NCBI GenBank assembly: GCA_030015575.1
Contig: JASDDO010000026.1
Location: 27,110,079-27,174,078, forward strand
Reading direction: 5' to 3'
Length of the DNA: 64,000 nucleotides
Source: Agapanthus africanus
Lineage: Eukaryota > Streptophyta > Magnoliopsida > Asparagales > Amaryllidaceae
Below, in pieces: positions 9,871 to 20,556 of this stretch. The translations under genes were made by a program, and so were the position numbers. A model generated the notes under the pieces. The model did no database searches and had not been told where the DNA came from. It was given only the letters and a program-made list of their open reading frames with translations. The first letter of the stretch is position 1. Every line of letters starts with the position of its first letter.

Positions 9871-10013
9871 GGCCGCATCCGTTTAGACCTTCGATACACG
9901 GTGCCATAAATCAACTTGGCATCTTCAGAGAGGTGGACGGATAGCACCAATTAGCATCTGCCCCGAATTTCAGGCAAGACGACATGTCCTGCGCCGTCTT
10001 TCGGAAGGGAACA

Positions 10014-11493
10014 ACTGAATTCTCCGTGAGGAGTTCTGCATCTCGCTCTACTATCCCAAGGACGTGCGATAAGCCGCACCATCCACAAATAGGTCCCCTA
10101 ATGAGGGTTGTAGAGACGTAATTGTAAAGGGTTGAAAATAGAGATAAAAAGCATTTTATAAAGTGAGGGTATTTTAATGAAAATTGTTTCATTTAGGATA
10201 AAATTTTGTAATCTAAAATATCGTGCTATGAAAACCATTGTGTACGTGATGGATTAGGTCATTACCCCGTTAGTTTTCTATAGTTTTAGTTCATGATAAC
10301 GTAAAAAGGGTATATGTAAAGTTTATGATATTTATTCGTTATTTGTAATCTACATATTATTTAACATAACAAACATCATATAAAAATTGTGAGACATGGA
10401 TAGAGTTGTAAATTCGTATTTTCTTGATATCATGGCATGAAAATTTATTGTGAACATGTCGAATTACAATGAATATATTTTTAAATTAAACTTATTTATA
10501 ATACTGTATTCTTTCGCGTCGATGTAAGAGAAGAAACAAAAAAGAGAGAAGTAGAGATAGGATTTAGCGTGGTTATAAGTGATGCGGAGTGACGACGTAG
10601 AAAAATAGAAGAGAGTATACAAGAGGGAAAAGAAGAGAGAATGAGAGGACTTACGGTTTCCGCTTGTACTCGTATAAGTGAGAAAAGAAGAGAAGAAGTC
10701 TCGGTTGAGGAACCGAGACCTACGGTGCGTGGAGAATTGAGCTTGGGTCCAACTACGTGTACAAAAACAAACTCTAGATAGCTAACGTGCGGAGAACGAA
10801 TTTGAGCGACGGAGTTGGCTTGGACTTATGCGCTTGACTTCCTTGGATAGAGTGAGGCTTGAGAGATAAGATTTTTGAGTGGTATTTTCAGAATAAATTA
10901 GGAGAAGAACTAAAGGGAAGGACTGGGTATTTATAGGGTGGAAATACAGGTGTGGAGAGAATTAAAAAGATAATTAAAATGTATTAAAAGTGAGGGTAAA
11001 GGGGTAGATGAAAGGTCTGGTGTTCTCTGTGTAATTGCAGGAAAATCAAATAGCAAAAAGGAGTAGAGAAGAGTCAAAAGGGCGCACGGGCGAAGCACGG
11101 GGACTTTTGGGCATGATCAAACCGCCGGTGTCGGTTTTCTGGCGGTCAAGAATGAGGCAATTGCCTCAGGGTTCATGCACTGTTTTCATCTGGATATTTA
11201 TGTATCATTTATATTGTTTGATTTCTCTGAAACCTTTCGTTTCTCCGTGTATTGCACATGCAACTCTTGGGCTTCGGAAAAGTTAAAAAGAAAAATATTA
11301 AAAATAATTGTGGCTGATGGGATTCGAACTTGCAGGCTATGGAACATCAGTGGAAAGTCTTAACCAGTGAACTATAAGGAGTTTCTTACTCAAATTTAAC
11401 CAGAATATCTTATAACTCATAGTCAAAATAGAAATACATCTTTATATTAATATTGAATTAACAAAAGTGTACAAGGATTTCAGGGTCGTTACA
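10014..11493 (-). repeat. Tekay-type LTR fragment, interrupted by the Tat element
   Basis: Read on the minus strand it starts TGTAACGACCCTGAAATCC (right end 11493). It matches the order of blocks in the plus-strand Tekay-type LTR at 48631-49930: a tRNA-like segment, a stretch with GCAACTCTTGGGC, a TATA region and an AGGGTTGTAGAG stretch. The match continues right up to 10014, where the Tat LTR ends; the rest of this LTR should lie left of the window. A TATA-like motif, complement of CTATAAATAC, is at 10927-10936. No coding sequence is present. To the right it abuts decayed copia sequence. Confidence 0.75.
11312..11378 (-). other. tRNA-like segment in the LTR
   Basis: On the minus strand it contains TAGTTCACTGG (A-box-like, 11364-11374) and AGTTCGAATCC (B-box-like, 11320-11330), about 33 nt apart. 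Two other copies lie at 48744-48816 and 63495-63562. It is not a good full cloverleaf by eye. Confidence 0.5.
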
Positions 11494-12330
11494 CCCTAAC
11501 TCATGACAAAGTCGCATATGTCCTTTCTACTCCTACTTCCACTTTGTTGCTTCAGAACCCTTTGTATCTTGTATAGAGATCCATATTGCTTGGAAGGCCA
11601 TCGTATATTTTGATACGAACTCGAAGAAATTGTTTCAGTCCGAGGATAGTCACTGGTATTGGAACAAATGAACTGTTCATTTGTCTCTTCATTCTACCAT
11701 ATCTTATGTTTGAGAGCTCTTTAAATAAGGAGAATATACCAATTATACTTGTTGGATAGTCTTCTACCAAATCTTAGGCTGGTGCTGAAAGGTAGGGAAG
11801 GAAGAAAACCAACTAAGCGAAGTTCGGTATACATAAGGTAAGATGGATAGACATCAAAAGGGGTCGGAGTGAGCAGAAAAGGAAAATGCAACTACTATTA
11901 TGACCTTGGGCAGTGAAAGAGGCATTACTGGTATACCCGGCCACCCCTTGAAACATTTGATGTTTCAGTTCTCCTATGCGACTTAATTGAGAGCTGCTTC
12001 TCAATTAACTCTGACTACTGAGTATATAGATATCGGATTAATATCCCATATTTATAAGTTAGTTACAGATACTGAGAAGGGGTAGAATATTGGAAAAGGT
12101 GATTTAATTCTCAACGTCGAAAATCGAGCAATTGTTTCTATTAAGCAAATCACCTGGTTTGCCTGTCGGCAAACTTTTGGTTTCAAATAACCGTTGTTAT
12201 GCACCAATTTTTAAAACAGATTTATATGTCTTTTTATTGGATAAAGGAGGATATAATTTTTTGAAAAATATATTCTAAACATTTTCCTTTATCATTTGAT
12301 GATTGGGTAAGGTGCATTAAATAATGGAAT
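11494..12330 (+). pseudogene. Copia element 1: decayed gag and protease region
   Basis: No long frame survives. In pieces, the translation near 11885-11935 shows a ruined zinc knuckle (CNYYYDLGQ then a stop then KRHY, where CX2CX4HX4C is expected). The translation at 12090-12260 resembles the copia segment between protease and integrase (GDLILNVENRA and later SNNRCYAPIFKTDLYVFLLDKGG). The 5' end of the element is missing because a Tekay-type LTR ends at 11493. The gag assignment is weak; the pre-integrase assignment is better. Confidence 0.5.
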
Positions 12331-13125
12331 ATACATTCTTAATCAAAATGCGGTTTTCAAATTACAACACACAGAGTATAAGTTAGTGAACTCATAGGAC
12401 TTATACATATTGATGTATGTTGTCCGATGTCCATTCGGATTAAGGGTTGTTACTCATACTTCATTCTGTTCTCTTATGAGTTCTCTGGTTTTTGACATGC
12501 ATTTTTGCTAAAATGCAATGTTCAAAGATTTTGAGAAGTTCATAGGATATAAGAATAAAGTAGAGAACCAAACATTGGAAGTATCGAAAATTCTTTAAAG
12601 TGTTCAAAAATTTAGATACTTATGATAGGTATTCCAAAATGAGAATTTAATTCTCTCAGATTACTCATCTGTGGATTCACTTCTTGATGAGCAATATTTT
12701 GTGACCTTTTTCATATAGAGATATGTACTGGAAACAGCTGCATACCAATTGAATATGGTTCTAACTAAACTTATGCCTGAGATTCTATATATGTGATATA
12801 GAATGTTAAAAAATCTTAAAGTTTTTAAGATATTGAGTTATCCGTCTTATGCTTAAAAATAGAATCTGGAAAAACTCTAGACACGCTTCAGTAATTAGCA
12901 GTTTATGGGTTATCCTAAAATTTCGCTAGGGTTTAACTTCTACAATTTCCGGAATCAAAAGTTGTTTTGTTCTCGACACGCTACCTTTTTAGAAAAGGAA
13001 TTTCTTGTAAAAGAAATTAGTGGGAGTATGGTAGAGCTGGAAGTAATTCCAGAACCACAAACGATTACTGAAAATTTAGTAGAATCTGGAGATTCGATTG
13101 ACCCTGACAAACTTTAGCTACTCTG
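12331..13125 (+). pseudogene. Copia element 1: broken integrase
   Basis: Short frames show copia integrase order: LYILMYVVRCP and YSYFILFS (around 12400-12470) correspond to the region after the HHCC motif. ETAAYQLNMV follows near 12735-12760. The best preserved piece is the C-terminal GYPK...FYNF...RHATFLEKEF segment at 12905-13117, which in intact elements links integrase to RT. Stops and shifts are frequent, so no active protein is possible. Confidence 0.7.
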
Positions 13126-14188
13126 CAGATTTAGTAGGTGATCTCAGCCATCTGAGAGATACTGTGGTTCCCTCATAAACGGTGATAAGGAGGTTTGCAT
13201 CATGTAATGATGACCCTACTATATCAGCAGGCCATAGGAAGTAGTGACTTCCGACTGATGACTAGATGCCAAGTTATTCAAGTTGGACTCCATACACTGC
13301 AATAAAATATGGACTTTGTTAGGTGCTTCTGAAGGGGTAAAACCCATAAGGAGCAAGTAGATCGAGATCCGTGCAAATGGAAAGTTATTATCCTTATAAG
13401 GCTAGACTTATAGTATAATGTTTTCATCAAATACCTGATGTGGATTGTGATGTAACTTTTATTTTATTATCTGTGCTGAAGTTTATACGGATATAACTTG
13501 CCATTATTTTCTTCCATGACTATGATATCTGGCAGGTGGATAAATATAACGTCTTTCTAAATAGGGATTTAGAAGTGTACGTATATATGACTCTGCAAGA
13601 GAGTTATCGTGATCAATAAGAGCAGTGGAAGGCGTGTAAGTTTCTTAAGTCTATTTATAGACTAAAGCAGGCATTGCGGAGATAAGATCATCTGTTTTGA
13701 TGTTACGATCAAAGTGTTTGACTTCATCAAAATGATAGAAGAATCTAATATTTATAAGAAGAATGTAGGATGTACTGTCATGTTCCACATATTGTATGTG
13801 GATGAAAAACGTAGGAAGTGATGTTCATATACTACAGTTCGATCAAACAATGGTTGTCATAAATGTTTCTTCATATAGGATTTGGATAATATATCATTCA
13901 TTCTGGTGACTAGGTCTATAGAGATAGATCTAGTAGCAGTTTTTAGGATTGTCTCAACTCAGGTAAGATGACACTATTCTAAAAGGATTTTAGAATGGAA
14001 GTCTCAGAGCTCGGTAGTGTACCAGCATGTGGAAGAGTCATATTCTCTAAAGAGATGTCTTATAGACTAATGAGGAGAAGGACTCGCAAGAATGGTTTTC
14101 CAATTGCCTCGGCAATTTGGTTTATCATGCGATATCATGTACCAAACTAGACGTTGCTTTTGAACTTATTGTAGTAAGCAGATATTAG
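13126..14188 (+). pseudogene. Copia element 1: broken reverse transcriptase
   Basis: Recognisable copia RT landmarks in changing frames are VYVYMTLQESY (13570-13605) and CKFLKSIYRLKQALRR (13640-13685), the latter matching the usual K(S)LYGLKQ(A/S)PR motif. Around 13780-13810 the expected catalytic YVDD region is degraded. The gene stops at 14188, where the TR-GAG element is inserted, and resumes at 23792. Confidence 0.7.
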
Positions 14189-15062
14189 TGTCACGCCCCG
14201 CTTCCCAAAAAAAGGAGAAGGATGACGTGGCATGGTCTGCAACCTAACTGTATTGAAGATGGTCTATTCAATACAGTTACGTTAAGCGTATGAATATTTA
14301 ACATGCAGGTTGTGTACCAAAACAAAAATAATAAAAGCGAAAGGCATTTTATTTCTATTAACCAAACTTTATTACATCCCAGAAGAAAGAGTAAAATAAA
14401 CTAAGTAGTTTAATTACATCGAGAATAAACAAAAGCCCTAAACATGTGATCAAACGTCAAAAATTAAATCTAGCTAATATTCCATCGTCCAGTCTGCATA
14501 ATCTTCATAAGTTGGCTTCACACCTTGATCTTCGCTATAATACTCATTCTTATCTGACGGAGATTCCAAAGATAGAGAAAGAAAAGGAAAGTCCGTCAGC
14601 GAATTATACTCGGGTAGGTTTGCCTCAAAAGAAAGTAAAGGTATAGAAACGAACAGGTGTATATAATGAATATGATGTACATGTGTGCAAACATAAGGTA
14701 AGGGGTGTAAATATTTGAAATGCACAAATTCAAGACGTTTTGAGGAGAGGTATATATGAGCATGAGTATGTTGTAAGTTATATGTAGATAAGTAGTAGGA
14801 AGCATAGGTGAAGGTAAAAATTCGTATTAGTTTGTTAAACAAGGGTCCGGATACTCGCGATTATTCCGTTGTGGCCACGGAACAACAACTGGGGAAGTGA
14901 AATGTACCGTTTCACTTTCCGAGATCATGATCGAGTAGTAGGGGAATCCGAGTTCCGAATTATCCTTGCCTAATCAAACTACCCATCCCCGTGGTTCAGT
15001 ATAAAGGTTTTGACGAATTAGAGTTAGTGAGTATACCTCTAGGCATGGAATTTCCACATTGT

Positions 15063-15181
15063 ATAGTTGCCCATATATTGGACTGTTCACCCGGAATATC
15101 GGGATCTTCATATTTGTATAGTCGTCCACACTTTGGAATGTTCACCCGGAATATCGGGATCTTCATATTTGTATTCCATAC
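15063..15181 (-). repeat. 55-bp repeat, two copies
   Basis: The unit contains GTTCACCCGGAATATCGGGA and TCTTCATATTTGTAT. The other LTR has four copies at 21425-21651. CCCGGAATATCGGG is nearly palindromic. Confidence 0.85.
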
Positions 15182-15534
15182 CTAGGTCCGCGCATTCTAA
15201 CCCTAACCATAACATGTTTTGTATATATCATGTTGTCATAAACTGGAATTTAAAAGTATTGATCTCGTTTAATATGGCCTTCCACAACCACCCGTTTTAT
15301 TTCCTAGAGTTTGTAAAGTACTTCGTGTCATCTTAGAGAAAGCTTAGTAAAAAATAGAAGAAGAATAGTGTTTAAATATCTTTTATTACTTCTAAAAAAA
15401 CCATGATATTTGGGATATTTATTATTTTGGAAAAACATAATGTTTTACGGAAAATATCCTTCGATAAAGGTTGTGGTGTTTATTTGAAAATCTTTTGCAA
15501 GAGGTTTTATTTGAAAATCTTCACTGCTCCTAAT

Positions 15535-15752
15535 ATTCCAAAAGGACAAGTTATGAGGTCCTCAAATCGCCTCTTCACCGCCAATTGTGGCCAGGTAAGC
15601 ACAAGTAAGGAAAGGAGGGATCCGCTCACAAATCACCGTGAGACGGGCCTTTTAAAGTTACCTTTCTCACTAGTCTAGCCTAAGCACCACAAAGTCTGGT
15701 TTAGATAAACGATCGATGCCTACAACCTTTCCTTTGTCCTAGATTGGTGTTA
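15535..15752 (+). repeat. LTR segment shared with Athila-like 5' UTRs
   Basis: From near TTCCAAAAGGACAAG to TTTGTCCTAGATTGG this part matches 60150-60360 of element B in the same orientation, including CGCCAATTGTGGCCAGGTAA and CACCGTGAGACGGGCC. The same segment lies in the other LTR at about 22000-22215, and a diverged version in reverse lies in element A at 26805-27035. Confidence 0.85.
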
Positions 15753-17278
15753 TTTTAAAATTACCTTTTAAAAGATACTAAATATTCCCTTTTGAAAAGA
15801 TATCGTTATTTAAATTTAATATTTTCTTCTTTATAAAGTTGAGGGGGTTTTAAAAATATTTTTAAGTAAAATATACGTATGCTGTATCTAAAATATTTAT
15901 TTCACATATCTTTATTTCTTATAGTTATTTAAACAAATATAATATTTCAATTAAACGAGGGTATCTTGTGGAAGTAACCTATTTCGAGATCGTTTTTATA
16001 GTATGGGTATGACAGAGGTGAAATGAAAATTCATGGGTTATATCAGATTCCAGGTATTATGGGTGTGCAATATACTTTTGTGTACAGAGGAAATTAAACA
16101 CCGTTTTAAAAATGGGTTAACGTTATTATTATTGAGGGTACAAGGAATAAGCATGCATGAATATTATAACACCATTTTAAATGGGGTTGATGATTAGAAG
16201 TTGGAACTAGGTTATTGAAATAGAAGAAGGTGACAGGAAAAGGGGAGAGAGGCGGATCCTACCTTTGTTTAGAGTTTGGACGTAGACGGTGGAAAACGTA
16301 GGCTGGTACAAAACTCCGCAAAAGCATCGCGTCACAATTTTTCCTCGGCGATTGGATGGAGCCGTAGCGTCGGCGTCGTTGATACGAAGGCACCGGTATT
16401 TTTTTCAGAATTTTTTGGAGTTCGGTGGTGTGAGAAATTTAGGTTTGAAGGTGTCTACTTATAGCGTTTTCCAAACAACAGAAAAATCCAAAATTCTGTT
16501 AAATCGCACTGAAAATCACGCCGGCCCATGACTGCCCATGATTTTCGAATCATGATCTCGTGATTGCGCCCGCCGCCACTAATTCGTGGCCGTTGGATCT
16601 GCATCCAACGGCCCAGATCGCCCAGCCGCAGACACCGTCGCCGCCACGTGTCGGGCGTGGGGAGACCACGCGTTTTCGCGTAGTCCCCACCACGTGGGCG
16701 CTGGCGGTGTGATCTGGGCTGTTGGATCTTGGATCCAACGGTCCAGATCGATAGGATTTTAAATTATATATATATTTTTTTATATATATAAAATATATTC
16801 TGTTTATTATTTAAAAATTGGATTTAGCTTTAAAAAAATTGTTAAAAATAGTTACAAATACGGGAAAATTATGGAAAAATTTCAGAAAATATATTTTATT
16901 ATTATCTTTAGTATAAAAATAGTTTTGGGCTAAAACTAAGTAATATAACCGTTCCTATGGTCTGAGCTAGTTACTAAAGTTATATAAAATCTAGTTTATC
17001 CTTTAAAACATTTTTAATTACAAATTAATTACTTTGATTGATGATAGAAATATGTAGATTATTTTAAGGCGTTATAAAATTTTATTAAAACATTTTAAGC
17101 CTATAAAACAATAAATAGATTTTAGAAAAAATTCCTTTAATCATATTCAATGCTTTGAAAATTATTAACACTACTTTAAAAATTATTCTTCTATAAAAGA
17201 AACACGTAAACAATTATTTGATAGTAGAAATTTAAATAAAATATATTTTATTAGGTATTAAAAAACATGGTCGTTACA

Positions 17279-18337
17279 ATCTACCCTCCTTAAAATAATT
17301 TCGTCCTCGAAATTTCAGAAGGTAGGTCAAGGAAAGGAAGAAATCACTAAGAAGAGATTATCGCGGTTAAATATTTTGGTCTCGCACTCTCATCCCGTTT
17401 CCTCGCTTCCATGTATGTCTGCCTAGTAGTTCTTTCTTTATACAGCTCTAGCCAGCTGGATTGTCTTGTCGCTCAAGGTTTCATCCTTCTAGTATTCCGA
17501 CCGGTTGCTGCTCGTAGGTTATGCTAACCTTTTCATGATCTCGAAACGTTCAAAAGTATGGCTAGGGTTTCCAGCATACCCTCCAACGAAAGTAGCAAAA
17601 GTAGGCTATACAAAAACTCATCGTCTCCTTCCAAGATGTTAGACGGAAAATGAGTCGTGGGCTGAGCTTTCCGTGCTCGCTGCATTGTATCACCATCTCC
17701 ACCCTTTTTTTCCCTACAATTATGTCAATCTTACAATTCTCCATCTTCAGGGTCGTCCCAATCGATCGGCACTTCTCCCATATAAAACTTGACCCCTCTC
17801 ATTTGCTTCATGTGTTTCAACCCTCCGAGTCCTCGCGTTTTCCTTAGAGTAGTGTTCCTATGTCTTCAAGATGAACATTACCATCGTCGGTTCTAGATCT
17901 GGACAAGATAGTTGCGTCCACAAGTCGTTAGTTGTCTTGATGCATATGCAACTATATCGCCGCGCTGATACATCACATCACCAATTCCCTTCTCCGAAAA
18001 ATCGTTGTGAATGTTTAAAACTTCTGGGTTTGCTATGAATGGCAAGAATGGTTGTGATAATTACGATCTACCCTCCTTAGAATAATTTCATATTTGAAAT
18101 TTTCAAAGGAGTAGCCACTACTAGGCACGGAAATCAGTAACGCTACCAGGAATCCTCTTTGCTACATGTGTCGCTCCCGCGAGTTGGTGTATCATTTGAT
18201 GCATGGAAGGTCTTGAAGGGTTAAGTATAAGGAATTGGAAAATATAAAATTGGTAGTTGCTTCCGGATGGAAAATTTTGGAAGTTGAAAGAAAGATGTGA
18301 ATTGATGGAAAACACGAGAGCTATAACATAAAGGCAA
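17279..18337 (-). other. Non-coding 3' internal region with polypurine tracts
   Basis: Next to the LTR, on the minus strand, is the purine run AATTATTTTAAGGAGGGTAGAT (17279-17300), a polypurine tract. A second copy of this junction-like sequence lies at 18060-18100 (complement of CTACCCTCCTTAGAATAATTTC). In between I see no pol sequence. This is where protease, RT and integrase would be in a complete element. Confidence 0.7.
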
Positions 18338-19651
18338 CTAGTCGAAATTACGGAAACTAGGGAAATTATGGTGAGTCCAACTAAGATTTTGCGTCGAAAG
18401 ATAAATAAGAATGGTATCGGAAGAAGGGTTGCGAAAAGAAAGAGTACCTCTGTTGTATTTCCACGTGGCATCAGCCTTCTTGGCCGTCATGGTGAAGGTC
18501 TGACGTTTGGGTCCCTTCCTTTGCGCTTGCTGAAAGACACGCTCCTGTGATGGCAAGGGTGGTCCCTTTAGTGATGTCCCTTGGCCGGTTGGTTGAGTGG
18601 CGGAAGGTGGCTGGTTTCCCTGTCGTGGTGTCACATAATTAGCTGGCTTGTTGACGGGGCCTGATTGTCTCCCTCTCTGAGGACAGTCCCCAATAGTATA
18701 ATCCGGAGACCCACAGACTATGCAAAGTTTGTTCAAGATGCGACAGTCTCTCCTGTAGTGTCCGGTCCTACCACAATGGTTGCATGTAACGTCTGGTTTT
18801 CCGAAGATAGTTGGTCCTGCTGGTCTCTGGGGTTGTGATCTCCCGTTGAATCTGGAAGATGATCCCTCAAGAATTTGATTGGCTGGTCGCTTAATGCCAG
18901 ATATACGGTCATCCTTCCTCATCCGTCTCTGAAGGTCTCCGAAGTTCTGTGCCGCCTCTAAGATTTCATCATAAGTTGTTAAGGTAGTAGAAGATATAGA
19001 GGACTGCGTCTTCAGGTCCAATCCTTGCCTGAATCTCTTAGCATAAAGTTCTGGAGTTGCCACCAGGTGATGCGCGAACCGACTTAATCTCGCGAACTCC
19101 GAAGCGTACTTGTCCACCGATTTATCCCACATACTTCCATGTTGGAACTGTATAAACTCCCGTTCCATTTTTAGGTGTGCTACGGCGGGAAAGTATTGAG
19201 TATCGAACCGTCGTTTGAATGTTTCCCCGTCGACGGGCTCTTTCAGCCTGCTTTCCTCGGCCTCCCACCATATTTGGGCATTATTAGTGAGTTGTAGTTT
19301 GGCAATGTTCACCCACGCGTCCTTCGGAATTTGGGCGGCACCGAGGTCGTTGATTGTTCCCTTGAGCCATTCCTCAGCTTCTAAGGGAGTTTCCTTTCCT
19401 GAAAAAGTCTTAGGGTGGAGTGATCTGAACTGTTTCACTCCCGTCGATGCTTGAGGAACTGGGACCAGTGCCTGCTTTAAAACATCTGCTTGTTGCTGCC
19501 TACTCTCGCGCAGCTCTTGATGCAGGGCAGCCGTCTGCTGCTGCTGTTGCTCCAGTAGTCCTTGCAGCATTTGTAGCATCGCTGCGTGTTGAGCGGTGGC
19601 TTCATTGTCTCCGTTTCCCCTTCGGTTGTGGTGATGGTGTCGTCCAGCCAT
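18338..19651 (-). CDS. gag: Intact gag of the TR-GAG element (437 aa)
   Basis: The frame is uninterrupted. It has a His/Asn-rich start, a glutamine-rich coiled-coil-like stretch (about residues 25-65), a Retrotrans_gag core (about 75-250, with FSGKETPLEAEEWLKG and REFIQFQHGSMW), an Arg-rich linker and a zinc knuckle CNHCGRTGHYRRDC near residue 290. A second Cys-rich motif, CIVCGSPDYTIGDC, is close behind. This order is that of Tekay/Del chromovirus gag. The frame passes the point where protease would begin (after TFTMTAKKADA) and ends in about 45 unrelated residues, so gag is fused to the edge of the pol deletion. The ATG at 19651 gives a natural start. Gag would form particles that package the element RNA. 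Confidence 0.9.
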   Translation of the reverse strand: MAGRHHHHNRRGNGDNEATAQHAAMLQMLQGLLEQQQQQTAALHQELRESRQQQADVLKQALVPVPQASTGVKQFRSLHPKTFSGKETPLEAEEWLKGTINDLGAAQIPKDAWVNIAKLQLTNNAQIWWEAEESRLKEPVDGETFKRRFDTQYFPAVAHLKMEREFIQFQHGSMWDKSVDKYASEFARLSRFAHHLVATPELYAKRFRQGLDLKTQSSISSTTLTTYDEILEAAQNFGDLQRRMRKDDRISGIKRPANQILEGSSSRFNGRSQPQRPAGPTIFGKPDVTCNHCGRTGHYRRDCRILNKLCIVCGSPDYTIGDCPQRGRQSGPVNKPANYVTPRQGNQPPSATQPTGQGTSLKGPPLPSQERVFQQAQRKGPKRQTFTMTAKKADATWKYNRGTLSFRNPSSDTILIYLSTQNLSWTHHNFPSFRNFD

Positions 19652-19900
19652 TGATGATCTGAATCAGAATAGGTTAGGTTACAAACAGGCTGAGGTGAGA
19701 CAAGATAATAACTTGCATGGAAGAACAATTTATGCAAGGGAGAGACTAATAAGAAGAGTAAGAGACACAAGAGAGATTATTACTCGAAACTAAGATTTTT
19801 ATTTTCCAACTTCAATATGGAGAGTACAACCGAAAAGTAAGGTCATGCACCTACTATTCTTACATCGTTTTATTCGGCCAAAGAAAAGGAAAAAGACTTA
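19652..19900 (-). other. Spacer between the acidic ORF and gag
   Basis: No coding signal is seen in this 249-bp interval. Confidence 0.4.
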
Positions 19901-20389
19901 TTAGTCTCGATTATGGGAGTTCAACAAGTGGTGATAGGTCCTCGCACTAAGAAAGGTACGACCATTCCAACCGGGTCTTGTGGGGGAGAAAACTGCTTGA
20001 GTTTCTTCGGCCTCGAGTTCCTCCTCACTCGAAGCTTCGTCCTTCGACTCATCCTCGGCAGGGGCCTCGCTCTCTGATTCCACCTCTATAGGGTCTTGTT
20101 CTTTTGCAGGGGCCTCCTCATCCGGATCATAGTCCATAGGATTCTCTTCCGCCGCAGGAGCCTCTTTTTCAGGCCCATCCTCTATATGCTCTTCTTCGAC
20201 AGGATCTTCTTCTTCATCTTCGGAGTCATTGGACACCATAGACTCCGGAGTTGCAGCATCGACTTCTTCGTCTTCCGAGTCGCTGTCGGAAATAACCGCC
20301 TGAGAGTCTATGATTTCGTCGTCTGAATCTCTATATGTAACTTCAAAAGTAATATTGGATATGTCATCCTCGTTGGAAAGATTTTCCAT
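19901..20389 (-). CDS. Acidic ORF upstream of gag (162 aa), unknown function
   Basis: The frame is intact and lies between the 5' LTR and gag on the same strand. The protein is extremely acidic over residues about 5-135, rich in Glu, Asp, Ser and Ala (for example SDSDSEDEEVDAATPES), with a short basic-neutral tail (RPGWNGRTFLSARTYHHLL). I recognise no domain. Its position in the leader of a non-autonomous element and the lack of stops suggest that it may be translated. It could be an accessory protein of the element or a captured host fragment; low complexity makes family assignment unsafe. Confidence 0.55.
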   Translation of the reverse strand: MENLSNEDDISNITFEVTYRDSDDEIIDSQAVISDSDSEDEEVDAATPESMVSNDSEDEEEDPVEEEHIEDGPEKEAPAAEENPMDYDPDEEAPAKEQDPIEVESESEAPAEDESKDEASSEEELEAEETQAVFSPTRPGWNGRTFLSARTYHHLLNSHNRD

Positions 20390-20556
20390 AACCAGAAGGG
20401 AAGGTCATGGACAGGGTACAGAATGTCAAGGAAGGGACAAGGGACATAGGAAAACTATGATATCGGTATAGATGGATGAGATTCACAAATATAATAAGTC
20501 AGTTAACGGTTTCATTTTAGTACACAAGAGGACCTGCATGGGCCACCACAAAAACC
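20390..20556 (-). other. Leader and primer-binding region of the TR-GAG element
   Basis: Directly inside the 5' LTR the minus strand reads GGTTTTTGTGGTGGCCCATG. A similar GGTGGCCCATGCA follows the 5' LTR of the Tekay-type element at 51527-51560, so the position is conserved. I could not match it to a tRNA 3' end with confidence. Confidence 0.45.

Larger units (their letters stand above)
1..10013 (+). mobile_element. Tat-type Ty3/gypsy retrotransposon, 3' part
   Basis: The order is leader, gag, long repeat-rich non-coding region, polypurine tract and 3' LTR, all read on the plus strand. The 5' LTR lies left of the window. The gag resembles the Tat/Ogre/Retand group, whose members often carry tandem repeats 3' of their genes. 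No protease, RT, RNase H or integrase is seen between gag (end 2189) and the LTR (6152), so this copy is a deletion derivative or non-autonomous. A 3.15 kb LTR of the same family sits in opposite orientation at 42640-45791, which fixes the LTR ends. The LTR is followed at 10014 by sequence of a Tekay-type LTR, so the element was inserted there; ACTGA (10014-10018) should be one half of the target-site duplication. Lineage assignment within Ty3/gypsy is by eye. Confidence 0.8.
6152..10013 (+). repeat. 3' LTR of the Tat-type element (3862 bp)
   Basis: It begins TGTTCCCGCC and ends CGGAAGGGAACA, giving TG...CA ends and the terminal inverted repeat TGTTCCC/GGGAACA. The reverse-oriented solo LTR at 42640-45791 shares both ends and the order of internal blocks. 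The LTR has three zones: CACGTG-rich repeats (6420-6765 and 7838-8215), arrays of palindromes (6780-7800 and 8225-8475), and tandem GACTATGATGTCC repeats (8880-9440) followed by larger hairpins (9480-9860). No coding sequence is present; the open frame at 8934-9431 is a 45-bp repeat. Confidence 0.85.
14189..17278 (-). repeat. 3' LTR of the TR-GAG element (3090 bp)
   Basis: It starts TGTCACGCCCCG and ends GGTCGTTACA in plus-strand terms. It is near-identical to the other LTR at 20557-23786 apart from scattered changes, two rather than four copies of a 55-bp unit (15063-15181), and a short rather than long TA run (near 16768-16792). Open frames in it are mirrored in the other LTR and show no protein family. 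Confidence 0.9.

Noticed and set aside
14474-14842. 122-residue minus-strand frame and its counterpart at 20837-21154
   Set aside because: Both are in the LTRs of the TR-GAG element; the frames end differently and show no domain. LTR duplication explains their similarity.
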